Notes: generated by a model from the sequence alone, not told the origin. Positions 1 through 6,646 are shown, numbered from the stretch's first letter. The stretch: 8,874 bases of DNA from an uncultured bacterium (GCA_903837445.1 CAILUR010000065.1:1-8874); one strand, 5' to 3'. Numbers and translations: made by a program.

Positions 1-1505
1 ATGGAAGAAGTTATGGCGACAGAAAAATTAAAACCTGTTTCGTGTGCCCCAGTGCCTGCCATTAAAAAAGTACCTATGTTTTTTTCCGTACCTGGCACGC
101 CTATCAACCCTATAAATATAGAAAGTCCAGCGAGAAGCATAAGTGGAATAGTCATAGTCAGCGGTGATTCGTGTGCGTGTTCCGCTTCATTATTTTTATG
201 TTTTCCAAGAAAAGTGACAAAGTAAAGGCGGGACATATAAAACGCAGTCATAAAAGCAGTTATCAAAGCCGTATAATATAGAAGCATATTTCCACTCTTT
301 AAAGTTTCCGTTAAAATTTCATCTTTGCTCCAAAAACCAGCGAGAGGAAAAATTCCCGCTATAGCCAGTGTTGCTATGAAAAAAGTTATTGAAGTCAGCG
401 GCATTTTTTTATGTAGGCCACCCATTTTCCAAATATCGTTTGTGCCTACTGCGTGAATTACCGACCCTGCGCCTAAAAACAAAAGTGCTTTGAAAGCCGC
501 GTGTGTAGTCAAGTGGAACATCCCTGCAGTATAGCCCCCCACGCCGAGTGCGAGCATCATATAGCCCAGCTGACTGAGAGTAGAATATGCCAATACCCTT
601 TTTATATCATCCTGTACTAAAGCGATAGAGGCAGCGAAGATTGCGGTAAAAGCGCCCAGATAAGCAATGGTAAGCATAGCGTGCGGGCTTGAAGAAAATA
701 TTGGAAATAATCTCGCCACCATAAACACGCCTGCCGCTACCATAGTCGCGGCGTGTATAAGGGCTGACACTGGTGTGGGGCCTTCCATAGCATCTGGCAA
801 CCAGACATGCAATGGGAATTGTCCGCTTTTTCCAGCCGCGCCAGCAAATAATAAAAGCGCAATCACAGTGAGCATACCAGGAGTTATCGCGCCTGACTTT
901 ACCACCGCTTCCACTTCCACAAAATTAAAAGTTTTTGTAATAAAAGTTAAAATTATTATACCTATAAGAAAACCAAAATCTCCAAAACGAGTGACGATAA
1001 AAGCTTTCTTTCCCGCATCCGCCGCCTCAGGTTTATCAAACCAAAACCCGATAAGCAGATAAGAACAAAGTCCCACGAGTTCCCAAGAGATATAAAGTTG
1101 TATGAAGTTATTTGACACCACCAGTAGAAGCATAGAAAAAGAAAAAAGTGAAATAAAAGAGAAAAACCGCGAGAACCCTTTATCGCCTTTCATATATCCT
1201 ATGGAATATATCTGCACCAGCAAACTAATTGTTGTCACTACCATAAGCATAATCACAGTGAGCTGATTTATCAGCACTCCGAGATACATTTTCATATTGC
1301 CAAGAAAAAGCCAAGGGATATCAGCTTCCACATGCCCTGGATTTTTTAGCTGAGCCAAAAGCAGATATATAGACATTCCAAAAGCGCAAGCCATAGCCAG
1401 TATGGAAATCAAAGCACTCGGAAGTTCATACTTTTTTGTGAAAAATGTAATAATTAAAAATGCCAGTAAGGGCAATAAAGGTATCAAAAATCCGATCAAA
1501 GTCAT
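1..1505 (-). CDS. nuoL: NADH-quinone oxidoreductase subunit L, 3' end beyond window (partial)
   Basis: Largest antiporter-like subunit of the complex I membrane arm; it moves protons across the cytoplasmic membrane at the far end of the arm. The first 501 residues are present. The family is usually a little over 600 long, so the last transmembrane helices and the lateral helix are missing because the window ends. Visible residues match the proton channel of the family: Glu142 in WELVG, Lys226 in GKSGQFPLH, His251 in SALIHAATM, Lys303 in DDIKRVLAYST, His331/His335, Lys339, and Lys394 in GFWSKDE. The protein is hydrophobic throughout, with many membrane helices. ATG at 1505 is chosen because AGGAGG (1519-1514) lies 8 nt upstream; a TTG directly before it (1508) is in frame but less likely. 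It follows nuoK by 43 nt, and nuoM and nuoN are expected next, outside the window. Identification is near certain. Confidence 0.97.
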   Translation of the reverse strand, partial: MTLIGFLIPLLPLLAFLIITFFTKKYELPSALISILAMACAFGMSIYLLLAQLKNPGHVEADIPWLFLGNMKMYLGVLINQLTVIMLMVVTTISLLVQIYSIGYMKGDKGFSRFFSFISLFSFSMLLLVVSNNFIQLYISWELVGLCSYLLIGFWFDKPEAADAGKKAFIVTRFGDFGFLIGIIILTFITKTFNFVEVEAVVKSGAITPGMLTVIALLLFAGAAGKSGQFPLHVWLPDAMEGPTPVSALIHAATMVAAGVFMVARLFPIFSSSPHAMLTIAYLGAFTAIFAASIALVQDDIKRVLAYSTLSQLGYMMLALGVGGYTAGMFHLTTHAAFKALLFLGAGSVIHAVGTNDIWKMGGLHKKMPLTSITFFIATLAIAGIFPLAGFWSKDEILTETLKSGNMLLYYTALITAFMTAFYMSRLYFVTFLGKHKNNEAEHAHESPLTMTIPLMLLAGLSIFIGLIGVPGTEKNIGTFLMAGTGAHETGFNFSVAITSS

Positions 1506-1513
1506 CAAGCCTG

Positions 1514-1519
1514 CCTCCT
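1514..1519 (-). promoter_or_regulatory. Ribosome binding site of nuoL
   Basis: A perfect AGGAGG stands 8 nt before ATG 1505. It is the strongest ribosome binding site seen in the operon and fixes the start of nuoL. nuoL is also one of the few genes here that does not overlap the gene before it. A small potential hairpin (1521-1536) ends one base upstream of it. Confidence 0.85.
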
Positions 1520-1520
1520 G

Positions 1521-1536
1521 CGGAAACGAGTTCCCG
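1521..1536 (-). other. Small intercistronic hairpin before nuoL
   Basis: Read as minus-strand RNA, CGGGAA-CUCG-UUUCCG can form a 6-bp stem with one G-U pair and a 4-nt loop. It fills the middle of the 43-nt nuoK-nuoL spacer and ends one base before the nuoL AGGAGG. It has no U-tract, so it is not a terminator. It could influence message processing or access to the nuoL start. The stem is short enough to be chance. Confidence 0.35.
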
Positions 1537-1548
1537 TTTTAAGTGTGT

Positions 1549-1857
1549 CTAAAATTTCATTATGTCCATTTCATCTGCATTTACTTTTTTTCTGGAATTA
1601 TATATCGCCAGAATTATCGCCAATCCAATAACGCTTTCTGCCGCCGCTACCGCTATAATAAAAACTGCAAAAACCTGTCCGTAAATTTCTGTCTGCGGTA
1701 GATATCTTGACACCGCTACCATATTTATATTAACCGCGTTAAATATCAGTTCAATTGAGATCAAAATACCTATAGCATTTTTGCGAGTAATCACTCCGTA
1801 AATACCTATAGAGAAAAGCAAGGCGCTTAATATGGTGTAATGGGTTATGGTAATCAT
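1549..1857 (-). CDS. nuoK: NADH-quinone oxidoreductase subunit K
   Basis: Small membrane-arm subunit (102 residues, the normal length) that forms part of a proton path next to NuoJ and NuoA. Three transmembrane helices are visible, roughly residues 5-24, 29-50 and 61-88. The two buried carboxylates known to be essential in this family are present: Glu36 in the second helix (ISIELIFNAVN) and Glu74 in the third (AVAAAESVIGLA), the latter shifted by two residues relative to E. coli Glu72 by a slightly longer loop. The ATG overlaps the nuoJ stop as ATGA (1857-1854), so translation is probably coupled. A GGAGG lies 7 nt upstream, inside the end of nuoJ. The gene ends with TAG, 43 nt before nuoL. 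Identification is near certain. Confidence 0.97.
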   Translation of the reverse strand: MITITHYTILSALLFSIGIYGVITRKNAIGILISIELIFNAVNINMVAVSRYLPQTEIYGQVFAVFIIAVAAAESVIGLAIILAIYNSRKKVNADEMDIMKF

Positions 1858-2363
1858 TTTTTATCCTCCGGGTCTTTGCTTACTATGGTTATTGCGGCTA
1901 TAAGTGCCGCCAGTAAAAGCACAGAGACCACTTCAAAAGCGAGGACAAAATTTGAGAGTAATTGTTTGCCAAGTACTCTGGTAAAATCCACAGCCAGAGT
2001 CTCTTTTGCCAATATTTGTCCGCCTGTGGTCTTTACTAAAGCAAGAATAATCAAAGTCGCTGTCAAAGCCGAGACAATAAGTGCTGGCAGGACATTTCCC
2101 CGTACAAAAACTGGCTTTTCACCAGTAATTTCTTTGGTTAAGTTTACTACAAATATAGTAAGTACTACCACGGCACCGATATATATAAGCACCTGTACCG
2201 CCGCCAGAAAGTAGGCGTTCAAAAGTATAAATATAGCCGCTACGCCAAAAAGCGTGGAAGCCAGATACAGTGCACAGTGAAATATATTTTTAGCAGTCAC
2301 AGTAAAAATAGCGCTGATAAGAATAAAACTTGCGAAACTGTAGAAAAGTAAAGATTCAACCAT
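1854..2363 (-). CDS. nuoJ: NADH-quinone oxidoreductase subunit J
   Basis: Membrane-arm subunit of complex I, 169 residues, with about five transmembrane helices. Its third helix carries the family's characteristic stretch (AYFLAAVQVLIYIGAVVVL, about residues 50-68), the region of the pi-bulge thought to switch during proton pumping. A second conserved block with Glu, FEVVSVLLLAALIAA, lies near residues 142-156. The start is placed at ATG 2363 because AGGTGG (2377-2372) lies exactly 8 nt upstream. A longer frame beginning with GTG at 2375 is open, but that codon lies within the ribosome binding site. The stop TGA overlaps the nuoK start as ATGA. Upstream is a 206-nt spacer after nuoI, the only sizeable gap in the operon, so nuoJ may be translated independently of nuoI. 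Sequence conservation in this subunit is low, but position and fold signals agree. Confidence 0.95.
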   Translation of the reverse strand: MVESLLFYSFASFILISAIFTVTAKNIFHCALYLASTLFGVAAIFILLNAYFLAAVQVLIYIGAVVVLTIFVVNLTKEITGEKPVFVRGNVLPALIVSALTATLIILALVKTTGGQILAKETLAVDFTRVLGKQLLSNFVLAFEVVSVLLLAALIAAITIVSKDPEDKK

Positions 2364-2371
2364 TTCTATAA

Positions 2372-2377
2372 CCACCT
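2372..2377 (-). promoter_or_regulatory. Ribosome binding site that decides the nuoJ start
   Basis: AGGTGG followed by 8 nt and ATG 2363. The alternative GTG start at 2375 overlaps this motif and has no better site upstream, so the shorter NuoJ is preferred. Confidence 0.7.
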
Positions 2378-2399
2378 TTCTTTAAAGAGTTATTTCTGT

Positions 2400-2424
2400 T
2401 TTGTTATTCCTTTTTATTAACAAA
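2400..2424 (-). repeat. 7-bp inverted repeat upstream of nuoJ
   Basis: In minus-strand RNA, UUUGUUA and UAACAAA (2424-2418 and 2406-2400) are perfect complements around an 11-nt purine-rich loop containing AAAAAGGAA. The stem is A-U rich and weak, about 37 nt before the nuoJ ATG. It has no U-tract and does not look like a terminator. It may be chance in A+T-rich sequence. Confidence 0.25.
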
Positions 2425-2514
2425 TTCAACTTATTTTATCCATACGTTTTCTTGCCAAATCCTTTCAAAGCTACCCTTCAATTGCCTTACTTTGGAACCC
2501 GTTCATATCCTTAT

Positions 2515-2553
2515 CAAGCCCCTTTTATGCCTCTTCTTGGGGCTTGTAGAGGC
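2515..2553 (-). other. Potential H-type RNA pseudoknot in the nuoI-nuoJ spacer
   Basis: As minus-strand RNA the segment reads GCCUCU-A-CAAGCCCC-AAGA-AGAGGC-AUAAAA-GGGGCUUG. Stem 1 is 2553-2548 with 2534-2529 (6 perfect pairs). Stem 2 is 2546-2539 with 2522-2515 (8 perfect pairs). The stems interlock, giving an H-type pseudoknot with loops of 1, 4 and 6 nt, which is geometrically feasible. Stem 2 can also form alone as a simple hairpin with a 16-nt loop. There is no U-tract after it, so it does not resemble an intrinsic terminator. It begins about 17 nt after the nuoI stop and ends about 150 nt before nuoJ. I cannot match it to a known riboswitch class. The pairing is seen directly; folding and function are inference. 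Confidence 0.45.
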
Positions 2554-2569
2554 CTTATTTGCCTTGCTA

Positions 2570-3064
2570 TTAGACCTGTTCTTCATCCTTAAACTTACTT
2601 ATCCACCACTTACCTTTTCTGCCTTTCAGCTTGTATTTCTCTGCCACCAAGTCCTTTATCAGGGATTTGCGGTCATAAACTGCCAACTCGTATTCCTCGG
2701 ACATAACTATCGCCGAAAACGGACAGACCTCAACGCAAAGATTACAGAACATACAGGTTCCCATATTATAGGTAAAGCTGGCGGCCTTGGGTTTCGGCTT
2801 GCCTGTCTCGTCCGTAAGTCTTTCTACGGCTATGGAGTAATTTGGGCAGGCCTTGACGCATATATTACAGGCCGTGCATCGGTTATCGCCTTTCTCTTCG
2901 TCCACAGGCATAACCAAACGCCCTCTGAACCGAGTGGTCATTTGCGCCTTTTGCTCAGGGTACTGCAAGGTTATCGGTTTTTGAAACATATACTTGAAAG
3001 TAATTGCCATCCCTTCAAGCAAAGTTATCGCACCTGTTATAATATCTTTTATGTATTTTAGCAT
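2570..3064 (-). CDS. nuoI: NADH-quinone oxidoreductase subunit I, 2x[4Fe-4S]
   Basis: Ferredoxin-like subunit (164 residues, typical length) that passes electrons along the peripheral arm to the N2 cluster of NuoB. Two complete cluster motifs are visible: CTACNICVKACP with Cys63, 66, 69 and 73, and CMFCNLCVEVCP with Cys104, 107, 110 and 114. The N-terminus is an amphipathic stretch before TRFRGR (44-49), which is conserved in the family. The ATG has AAGGA 5 nt upstream, overlapping the nuoH stop; the genes are 9 nt apart. Its codon use differs from its neighbours: about 10 of 19 Lys codons are AAG and about half of Glu codons are GAG, while nuoD uses AAA and GAA almost throughout. The first ~25 codons look more like the neighbours. 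This hints at replacement of the gene body by transfer or recombination, but all ligands are intact and the product should work. Confidence 0.97.
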   Translation of the reverse strand: MLKYIKDIITGAITLLEGMAITFKYMFQKPITLQYPEQKAQMTTRFRGRLVMPVDEEKGDNRCTACNICVKACPNYSIAVERLTDETGKPKPKAASFTYNMGTCMFCNLCVEVCPFSAIVMSEEYELAVYDRKSLIKDLVAEKYKLKGRKGKWWISKFKDEEQV

Positions 3065-3073
3065 ATATGTCCT

Positions 3074-4138
3074 TTAATGAAATTTAATTACAAAAGCTGT
3101 TACTACCAAGTTCAACAAAGCAATCGGAATCAAAACTTTCCACGCGAACTCCATTAAATGGTCCACTCTTATTCTCGGGAAAGTCCAGCGTATCCACATT
3201 AGTAAGAAAACTACAAAATATGATTTTATCATAAACCACATAAACGGCGGAAGCACCGGTCCTGTCCAACCACCCAAGAATAATACCGCTCCCAGTGCGC
3301 CGGCTATGAAAAGATTTGTATATTCTGCGAGAAAAAAGAAAGCAAATTTCATACCGCTGTATTCAGTTATAAAACCAGAGACGAGTTCGGACTCAGCTTC
3401 AGGTAAATCAAAAGGCCCACGATTGATTTCCGCGTTTGAAGCTATAAGGAAAATTATAAAGGCCACCGGTTGCATCCACACATAGCCGACTGTAGGTTGT
3501 GCCGCAATGATATCGCCTAACTTCATAGACCCTGACAGCAGAACTATAGTAAGCATCACCAACACATTTGGTATTTCATAACTCACTATCTGTGCGGCTG
3601 ACCGCATACCACCTATCAGAGAATATTTATTATTTGAGCCCCAACCTGCACACAGCAATCCCAAAACAGTAAGCCCTGTGACAGCGAGAATATAGATAAC
3701 TCCAATATTTAAATCCGCAGCTATAAGTCCTTTTCCAAAAGGCATTACTAAAAATACCATAAAAGTAGATGTCATAACCAGCAAGGGGCCTAAAAAGAAA
3801 GCCAGTTTGTCCACTGCTTTGGGGGTGATATCTTCTTTTATCAAAAGTTTTATAGTATCTGCTACTGTCTGAAAAATTCCAAAAATTCCCACTCTGTTTG
3901 GACCGCGTCTCAATTGCATACGAGCAGATATTTTTCTTTCAAACCATATTATAAAAAGTGCGTTTATCGCAATAAAAGCCGCAGCACAAGCCGCTGCTAT
4001 AAGTAAAAATATAATATCAAGAGTTAATGGTGGCAAATTGAAGCCCGCCCAAATTTTATGTCCACCATCATATATCAGCCCAAAAGCTTTGCCGCTGTCA
4101 TACAACAGGTCCTTTAAGAATTGCATAAATGCAGTCAT
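3074..4138 (-). CDS. nuoH: NADH-quinone oxidoreductase subunit H
   Basis: Membrane subunit that joins the two arms of complex I and forms much of the quinone entry chamber together with NuoB and NuoD. At 354 residues it is slightly longer than E. coli NuoH, with about 40 residues before the first long transmembrane helix. Family signatures are intact: ERKISAR (67-73) with RRGPNRVG (77-84) in the first cytoplasmic loop, and EINRGPFDLPEAESELVSGF (237-256) followed by TEYSGMKFA, which contains the conserved acidic residues of the quinone/proton loop. About eight or nine membrane helices are visible. The start at ATG 4138 has AGGTGA just upstream, formed by the last codon and stop of nuoD, so the two are probably coupled. 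An in-frame ATG four codons later is less likely. nuoG would normally sit before nuoH; here nuoD does, only 4 nt away. Confidence 0.97.
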   Translation of the reverse strand: MTAFMQFLKDLLYDSGKAFGLIYDGGHKIWAGFNLPPLTLDIIFLLIAAACAAAFIAINALFIIWFERKISARMQLRRGPNRVGIFGIFQTVADTIKLLIKEDITPKAVDKLAFFLGPLLVMTSTFMVFLVMPFGKGLIAADLNIGVIYILAVTGLTVLGLLCAGWGSNNKYSLIGGMRSAAQIVSYEIPNVLVMLTIVLLSGSMKLGDIIAAQPTVGYVWMQPVAFIIFLIASNAEINRGPFDLPEAESELVSGFITEYSGMKFAFFFLAEYTNLFIAGALGAVLFLGGWTGPVLPPFMWFMIKSYFVVFLLMWIRWTFPRIRVDHLMEFAWKVLIPIALLNLVVTAFVIKFH

Positions 4139-4142
4139 TGTC

Positions 4143-5270
4143 TCACCTGTCTATTTCCGGAATGACAAGATCTAAGCTTCCCATTATCGCCACCACATCG
4201 GCAATTTTAAATCCCACCGTCATATCTTTTAAAGCGGAAAGATTTGAAAAAGAAGGCACTCGCATTTTAACTCTATATGGTTTTTCAGTGCCATCGCTGA
4301 TAATATAAAAACCCACTTCGCCTCTCGGGCCTTCTACTGCGGTATATACTTCCCCTGCTGGGGGTTTTATAATTTTCGGAATTTTTGCCATAATGTCGCC
4401 CTGAGGAAACCCTTGCATAGCCTGTTGCAGAATACTCAAGGACTGTCTCATTTCATTCATTCTTACTTCACAGCGGTCCCAGGTGTCGCCATTTTTACCA
4501 GTAGGAATTTCAAAAACAAATTTTGAATACGCCGAATAAGGAGTATCCCGACGCACATCCATTTTTATATCTGACCCGCGAAGCGATGGCCCGCTCACTC
4601 CATAAGAAAGCGCCAGCGCTTTGGTTATCACACCAACTCCGACAGTTCTACTTTTAAAAATTACATTATTAATCAAAAGTGTTTCGTATTCGTCAAGATT
4701 ATCCGCAAAATGACTGATGAATTTTTCAAGTTTTTCAAAAAAAGTTTTTGGGACATCATATTTAAAACCACCTAACCTAAAAGCATTATGCGTCAATCGA
4801 TTTCCTGTAATGAGTTCAAACATAGCAATTATTTCTTCTCGCTCACGGAAAATATACAATAACGGAGTAAAGGCCCCCACATCCATTCCATAAGCAGAAA
4901 GCCACAACAAGTGGCTCATTATGCGGTTAAGTTCAGCAAGTATCACTCGCAGATATTCAGCGCGCTCTGGCACCACTACTCCCAAAAGTTTTTCCACTCC
5001 AATGACATATGCAAAATTATTATTTACCGCAGAAAGATAATCAGTTCTGTCAGTGAAAGGAATTATCTGATCGTATTTTCTATTTTCAAACATTTTTTCC
5101 ATACCGCGATGTATATAACCCATGACAGGCACTACATCTTTTATAACTTCCCCATCCAATTTTAAAATGATACGCAGGACACCGTGCGTGCTGGGATGCT
5201 GTGGTCCCATATTCAGCAAATATTCTTCAGTGTTTAACTTTTCAAGCGAGGCGGGTAATTTTTCAGCCAT
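4143..5270 (-). CDS. nuoD: NADH-quinone oxidoreductase subunit D (49 kDa)
   Basis: Peripheral-arm subunit (375 residues) that shapes the quinone-reduction site against NuoB. It descends from the large subunit of [NiFe] hydrogenases but lacks the metal-binding cysteines. NMGPQHPSTHGVLR (20-33) carries His29, and TDYL carries Tyr78; by alignment these correspond to Thermus Nqo4 His38 and Tyr87, which contact the quinone head group. Further family blocks are ELNRIMSHL (113-121), FRERE, TGNRLTHNAFRLGG and LRGSDIKMDVRR. The C-terminus, SLDLVIPEIDR, is the usual end of the family in slightly diverged form. nuoC is separate, not fused as in E. coli. The ATG shares one base with the nuoC stop (TAATG, 5272-5268), with GGAAG 7 nt upstream. 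Codon use is strongly A/T-ending. Confidence 0.98.
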   Translation of the reverse strand: MAEKLPASLEKLNTEEYLLNMGPQHPSTHGVLRIILKLDGEVIKDVVPVMGYIHRGMEKMFENRKYDQIIPFTDRTDYLSAVNNNFAYVIGVEKLLGVVVPERAEYLRVILAELNRIMSHLLWLSAYGMDVGAFTPLLYIFREREEIIAMFELITGNRLTHNAFRLGGFKYDVPKTFFEKLEKFISHFADNLDEYETLLINNVIFKSRTVGVGVITKALALSYGVSGPSLRGSDIKMDVRRDTPYSAYSKFVFEIPTGKNGDTWDRCEVRMNEMRQSLSILQQAMQGFPQGDIMAKIPKIIKPPAGEVYTAVEGPRGEVGFYIISDGTEKPYRVKMRVPSFSNLSALKDMTVGFKIADVVAIMGSLDLVIPEIDR

Positions 5271-5734
5271 TATTTAACTTCCGGAAGTGGAGTCATATTA
5301 GGATGTCTAAAATCTTTTTTCAAAGGTTGCCCTTTAAAGTTTTCAGGCAGTAGAAGAATTCTTGGGTCAGGATGATTTAAAAAAACTATCCCAAACATTT
5401 CTGCAGCTTCCCTTTCGTGCCATTCCGCTGTCCTGTATATATCACTCACTGTTTCAATTTCAGGTTTTGTCCTGTCCAGCTTTACTCGTATCACGATTGA
5501 AGCTTTTGTAGTAAAGGAAAATAACTGATATACCACTTCAATAATATTTTCAGTAGGTCTGTCCACGCCTGTCATAAAGTTCATAAAATCAAAGTTCAAT
5601 TCATCTCTCAAAAAAACAAGTAGTGGGCGGAGTTTATTTTGTTCCGTTTCCATATTTAAAATACCAAAAGCTTCAGTCGAAGCCACGCCTGGAAACTTTG
5701 TTTTTATTTTTTCGAGAATTTCAACAGGGGTCAT
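5270..5734 (-). CDS. nuoC: NADH-quinone oxidoreductase subunit C (30 kDa)
   Basis: Peripheral-arm scaffold subunit of complex I (154 residues), cofactor-free, packing against NuoD, NuoB and NuoI. The signature of the 30-kDa family is intact: WHEREAAEMFGI (105-116) followed by FLNHPDPRILLLPENFKG and PLKKDFRHP. The N-terminal half, an alpha/beta domain, includes NFMTGVD (52-58). The ATG overlaps the nuoB stop as ATGA (5734-5731), and AGGAG lies about 10 nt upstream inside nuoB, so translation is likely coupled. It shares one base with the nuoD start. The length is normal for an unfused NuoC without a C-terminal extension. Identification is near certain. Confidence 0.97.
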   Translation of the reverse strand: MTPVEILEKIKTKFPGVASTEAFGILNMETEQNKLRPLLVFLRDELNFDFMNFMTGVDRPTENIIEVVYQLFSFTTKASIVIRVKLDRTKPEIETVSDIYRTAEWHEREAAEMFGIVFLNHPDPRILLLPENFKGQPLKKDFRHPNMTPLPEVK

Positions 5735-6261
5735 TTGCTATTTTCTCCTGCACGGAGTTTTAATTTTTGCGTCATTATTTTTTCTTGGAGTTTTATAAGT
5801 CCATCCAGCAAGGCCTCAGGTCTGGGCGGACACCCTACCACATATACATCCACAGGTAAAACAGTGTCCACGCCACGCACTATAGTGTAAGAATCATATA
5901 CATATGGCCCGCCCGAAATAGCGCAAGAGCCCATAGCAATCACATATTTTGGTTCAGGCATTTGTTCGTAAAGAGTTTTAATGGCAGGTACCATTTTTTC
6001 AGTGACAGTTCCTGCCACTATCATAAGGTCTGATCTGCGTGGTGAAGCAGAAGGTACTTCAAAGCCAAACCGCGCCCAATCGTAAGTCGCAGCGCCGGTC
6101 GCAAGCATTTCCATAGCACAACAAGCCAGGCCGAAAGTCATAGTCCACATAGAGTTGCTACGCGCCGAGTTTATCGCCCATTCAGCGGAAGTCATAAGCA
6201 CTTGTCCGCCTGGAATTTTATATACTATATTATTTTCACTTACTCCGTTCATTAGTCCCAT
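5731..6261 (-). CDS. nuoB: NADH-quinone oxidoreductase subunit B, N2 cluster
   Basis: Carries the terminal [4Fe-4S] cluster N2, which hands electrons to quinone at the NuoB-NuoD-NuoH interface. All four ligands of the family are present: the tandem Cys47-Cys48 in FGLACCAMEM, Cys113 in MGSCAISGG and Cys144 in VGCPPRPEAL. Other conserved blocks are DWARFG, ASPRRSDLMIVAGTVT and PVDVYVVGCPP. I place the start at ATG 6261 (176 residues): AAGGGG lies 7 nt upstream, and many NuoB proteins begin MGL as this does. Alternatives are ATG 6252, which would share a base with the nuoA stop (TAATG, 173 residues), and TTG 6282 (183 residues), which has no ribosome site. With the chosen start it overlaps nuoA by 10 nt. 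The start is less certain than the identity. Confidence 0.96.
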   Translation of the reverse strand: MGLMNGVSENNIVYKIPGGQVLMTSAEWAINSARSNSMWTMTFGLACCAMEMLATGAATYDWARFGFEVPSASPRRSDLMIVAGTVTEKMVPAIKTLYEQMPEPKYVIAMGSCAISGGPYVYDSYTIVRGVDTVLPVDVYVVGCPPRPEALLDGLIKLQEKIMTQKLKLRAGENSK

Positions 6262-6605
6262 TTCAAGGCCCCTTTTTTCCAAGCATATGCAAGTGCGAGC
6301 ACGAGAATTAAAATAAACAACACCGCTTCAAACAGAGGCATAAGTCCGGGAATCTCTTTGAACACCACAGCCCAAGGAAAAAGAAACACCGCTTCCACTG
6401 CAAAAACTACATACATTAAAGCGTACACATAGAAACGGATATTATAACGGATATTAGCATCAGAAATAGGTTCCACACCACATTCATATGTAGAATTTTT
6501 CGTGGCATTAGGTTTATGAGGCATAAGCAACCAATTAGCCGCCACTCCCCCCACTACAAATATGAGAGCAAACACTAAAAAAGCCAACAACATTCCATAT
6601 TCCAA
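6252..6605 (-). CDS. nuoA: NADH-quinone oxidoreductase subunit A
   Basis: Small membrane subunit (117 residues) at the junction of the two arms, wrapping around NuoH near the quinone site. Three transmembrane helices are seen, about residues 5-27, 59-82 and 87-109. The loop has the family motif TYECGVEP (39-46), including the conserved Cys42 and Glu45. The second helix ends VEAVFLFPWA (70-79). The family usually has FDVE here, but this protein reads FAVE, with Ala69 (codon GCA) in place of the conserved Asp; Glu71 is kept. The start is TTG 6605 because GGAGG (6617-6613) is 7 nt upstream; the first ATG (6593) would be 19 nt away. It lies 41 nt after the polyprenyl synthase gene with no terminator between, so the two are probably one transcript. 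Confidence 0.95.
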   Translation of the reverse strand: MEYGMLLAFLVFALIFVVGGVAANWLLMPHKPNATKNSTYECGVEPISDANIRYNIRFYVYALMYVVFAVEAVFLFPWAVVFKEIPGLMPLFEAVLFILILVLALAYAWKKGALKWD

Positions 6606-6612
6606 AATAAAA

Positions 6613-6617
6613 CCTCC
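6613..6617 (-). promoter_or_regulatory. Ribosome binding site that sets the TTG start of nuoA
   Basis: GGAGG with a 7-nt A/T spacer before TTG 6605. The nearest in-frame ATG lies 19 nt from it, too far for normal initiation, so the rare TTG start is preferred. A weak start codon on the first complex I gene may lower its translation; that is inference. Confidence 0.75.
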
Positions 6618-6646
6618 ATAAAAAATTCTTTCTACACACCTATCTC

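Noticed and set aside
667..1062. Plus-strand open frame of 131 codons
   Set aside because: It is antisense to nuoL, whose proton-channel residues are read clearly on the minus strand in this stretch.
1840..2214. Plus-strand open frame of 124 codons
   Set aside because: It is antisense to nuoJ, low in complexity (Ser/Thr/Lys rich) and has no domain.
2380..2435. Possible second promoter for nuoJKL (TTGAAT-17-TAACAA)
   Set aside because: Only four of six and three of six bases match the -35 and -10 boxes, as expected by chance in A+T-rich DNA.
2492..3061. Long open frame on the plus strand (189 codons) opposite nuoI
   Set aside because: It lies antisense to nuoI, which has both iron-sulfur motifs intact. 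The antisense product has no recognisable domain, and the frame is a by-product of nuoI codon use.
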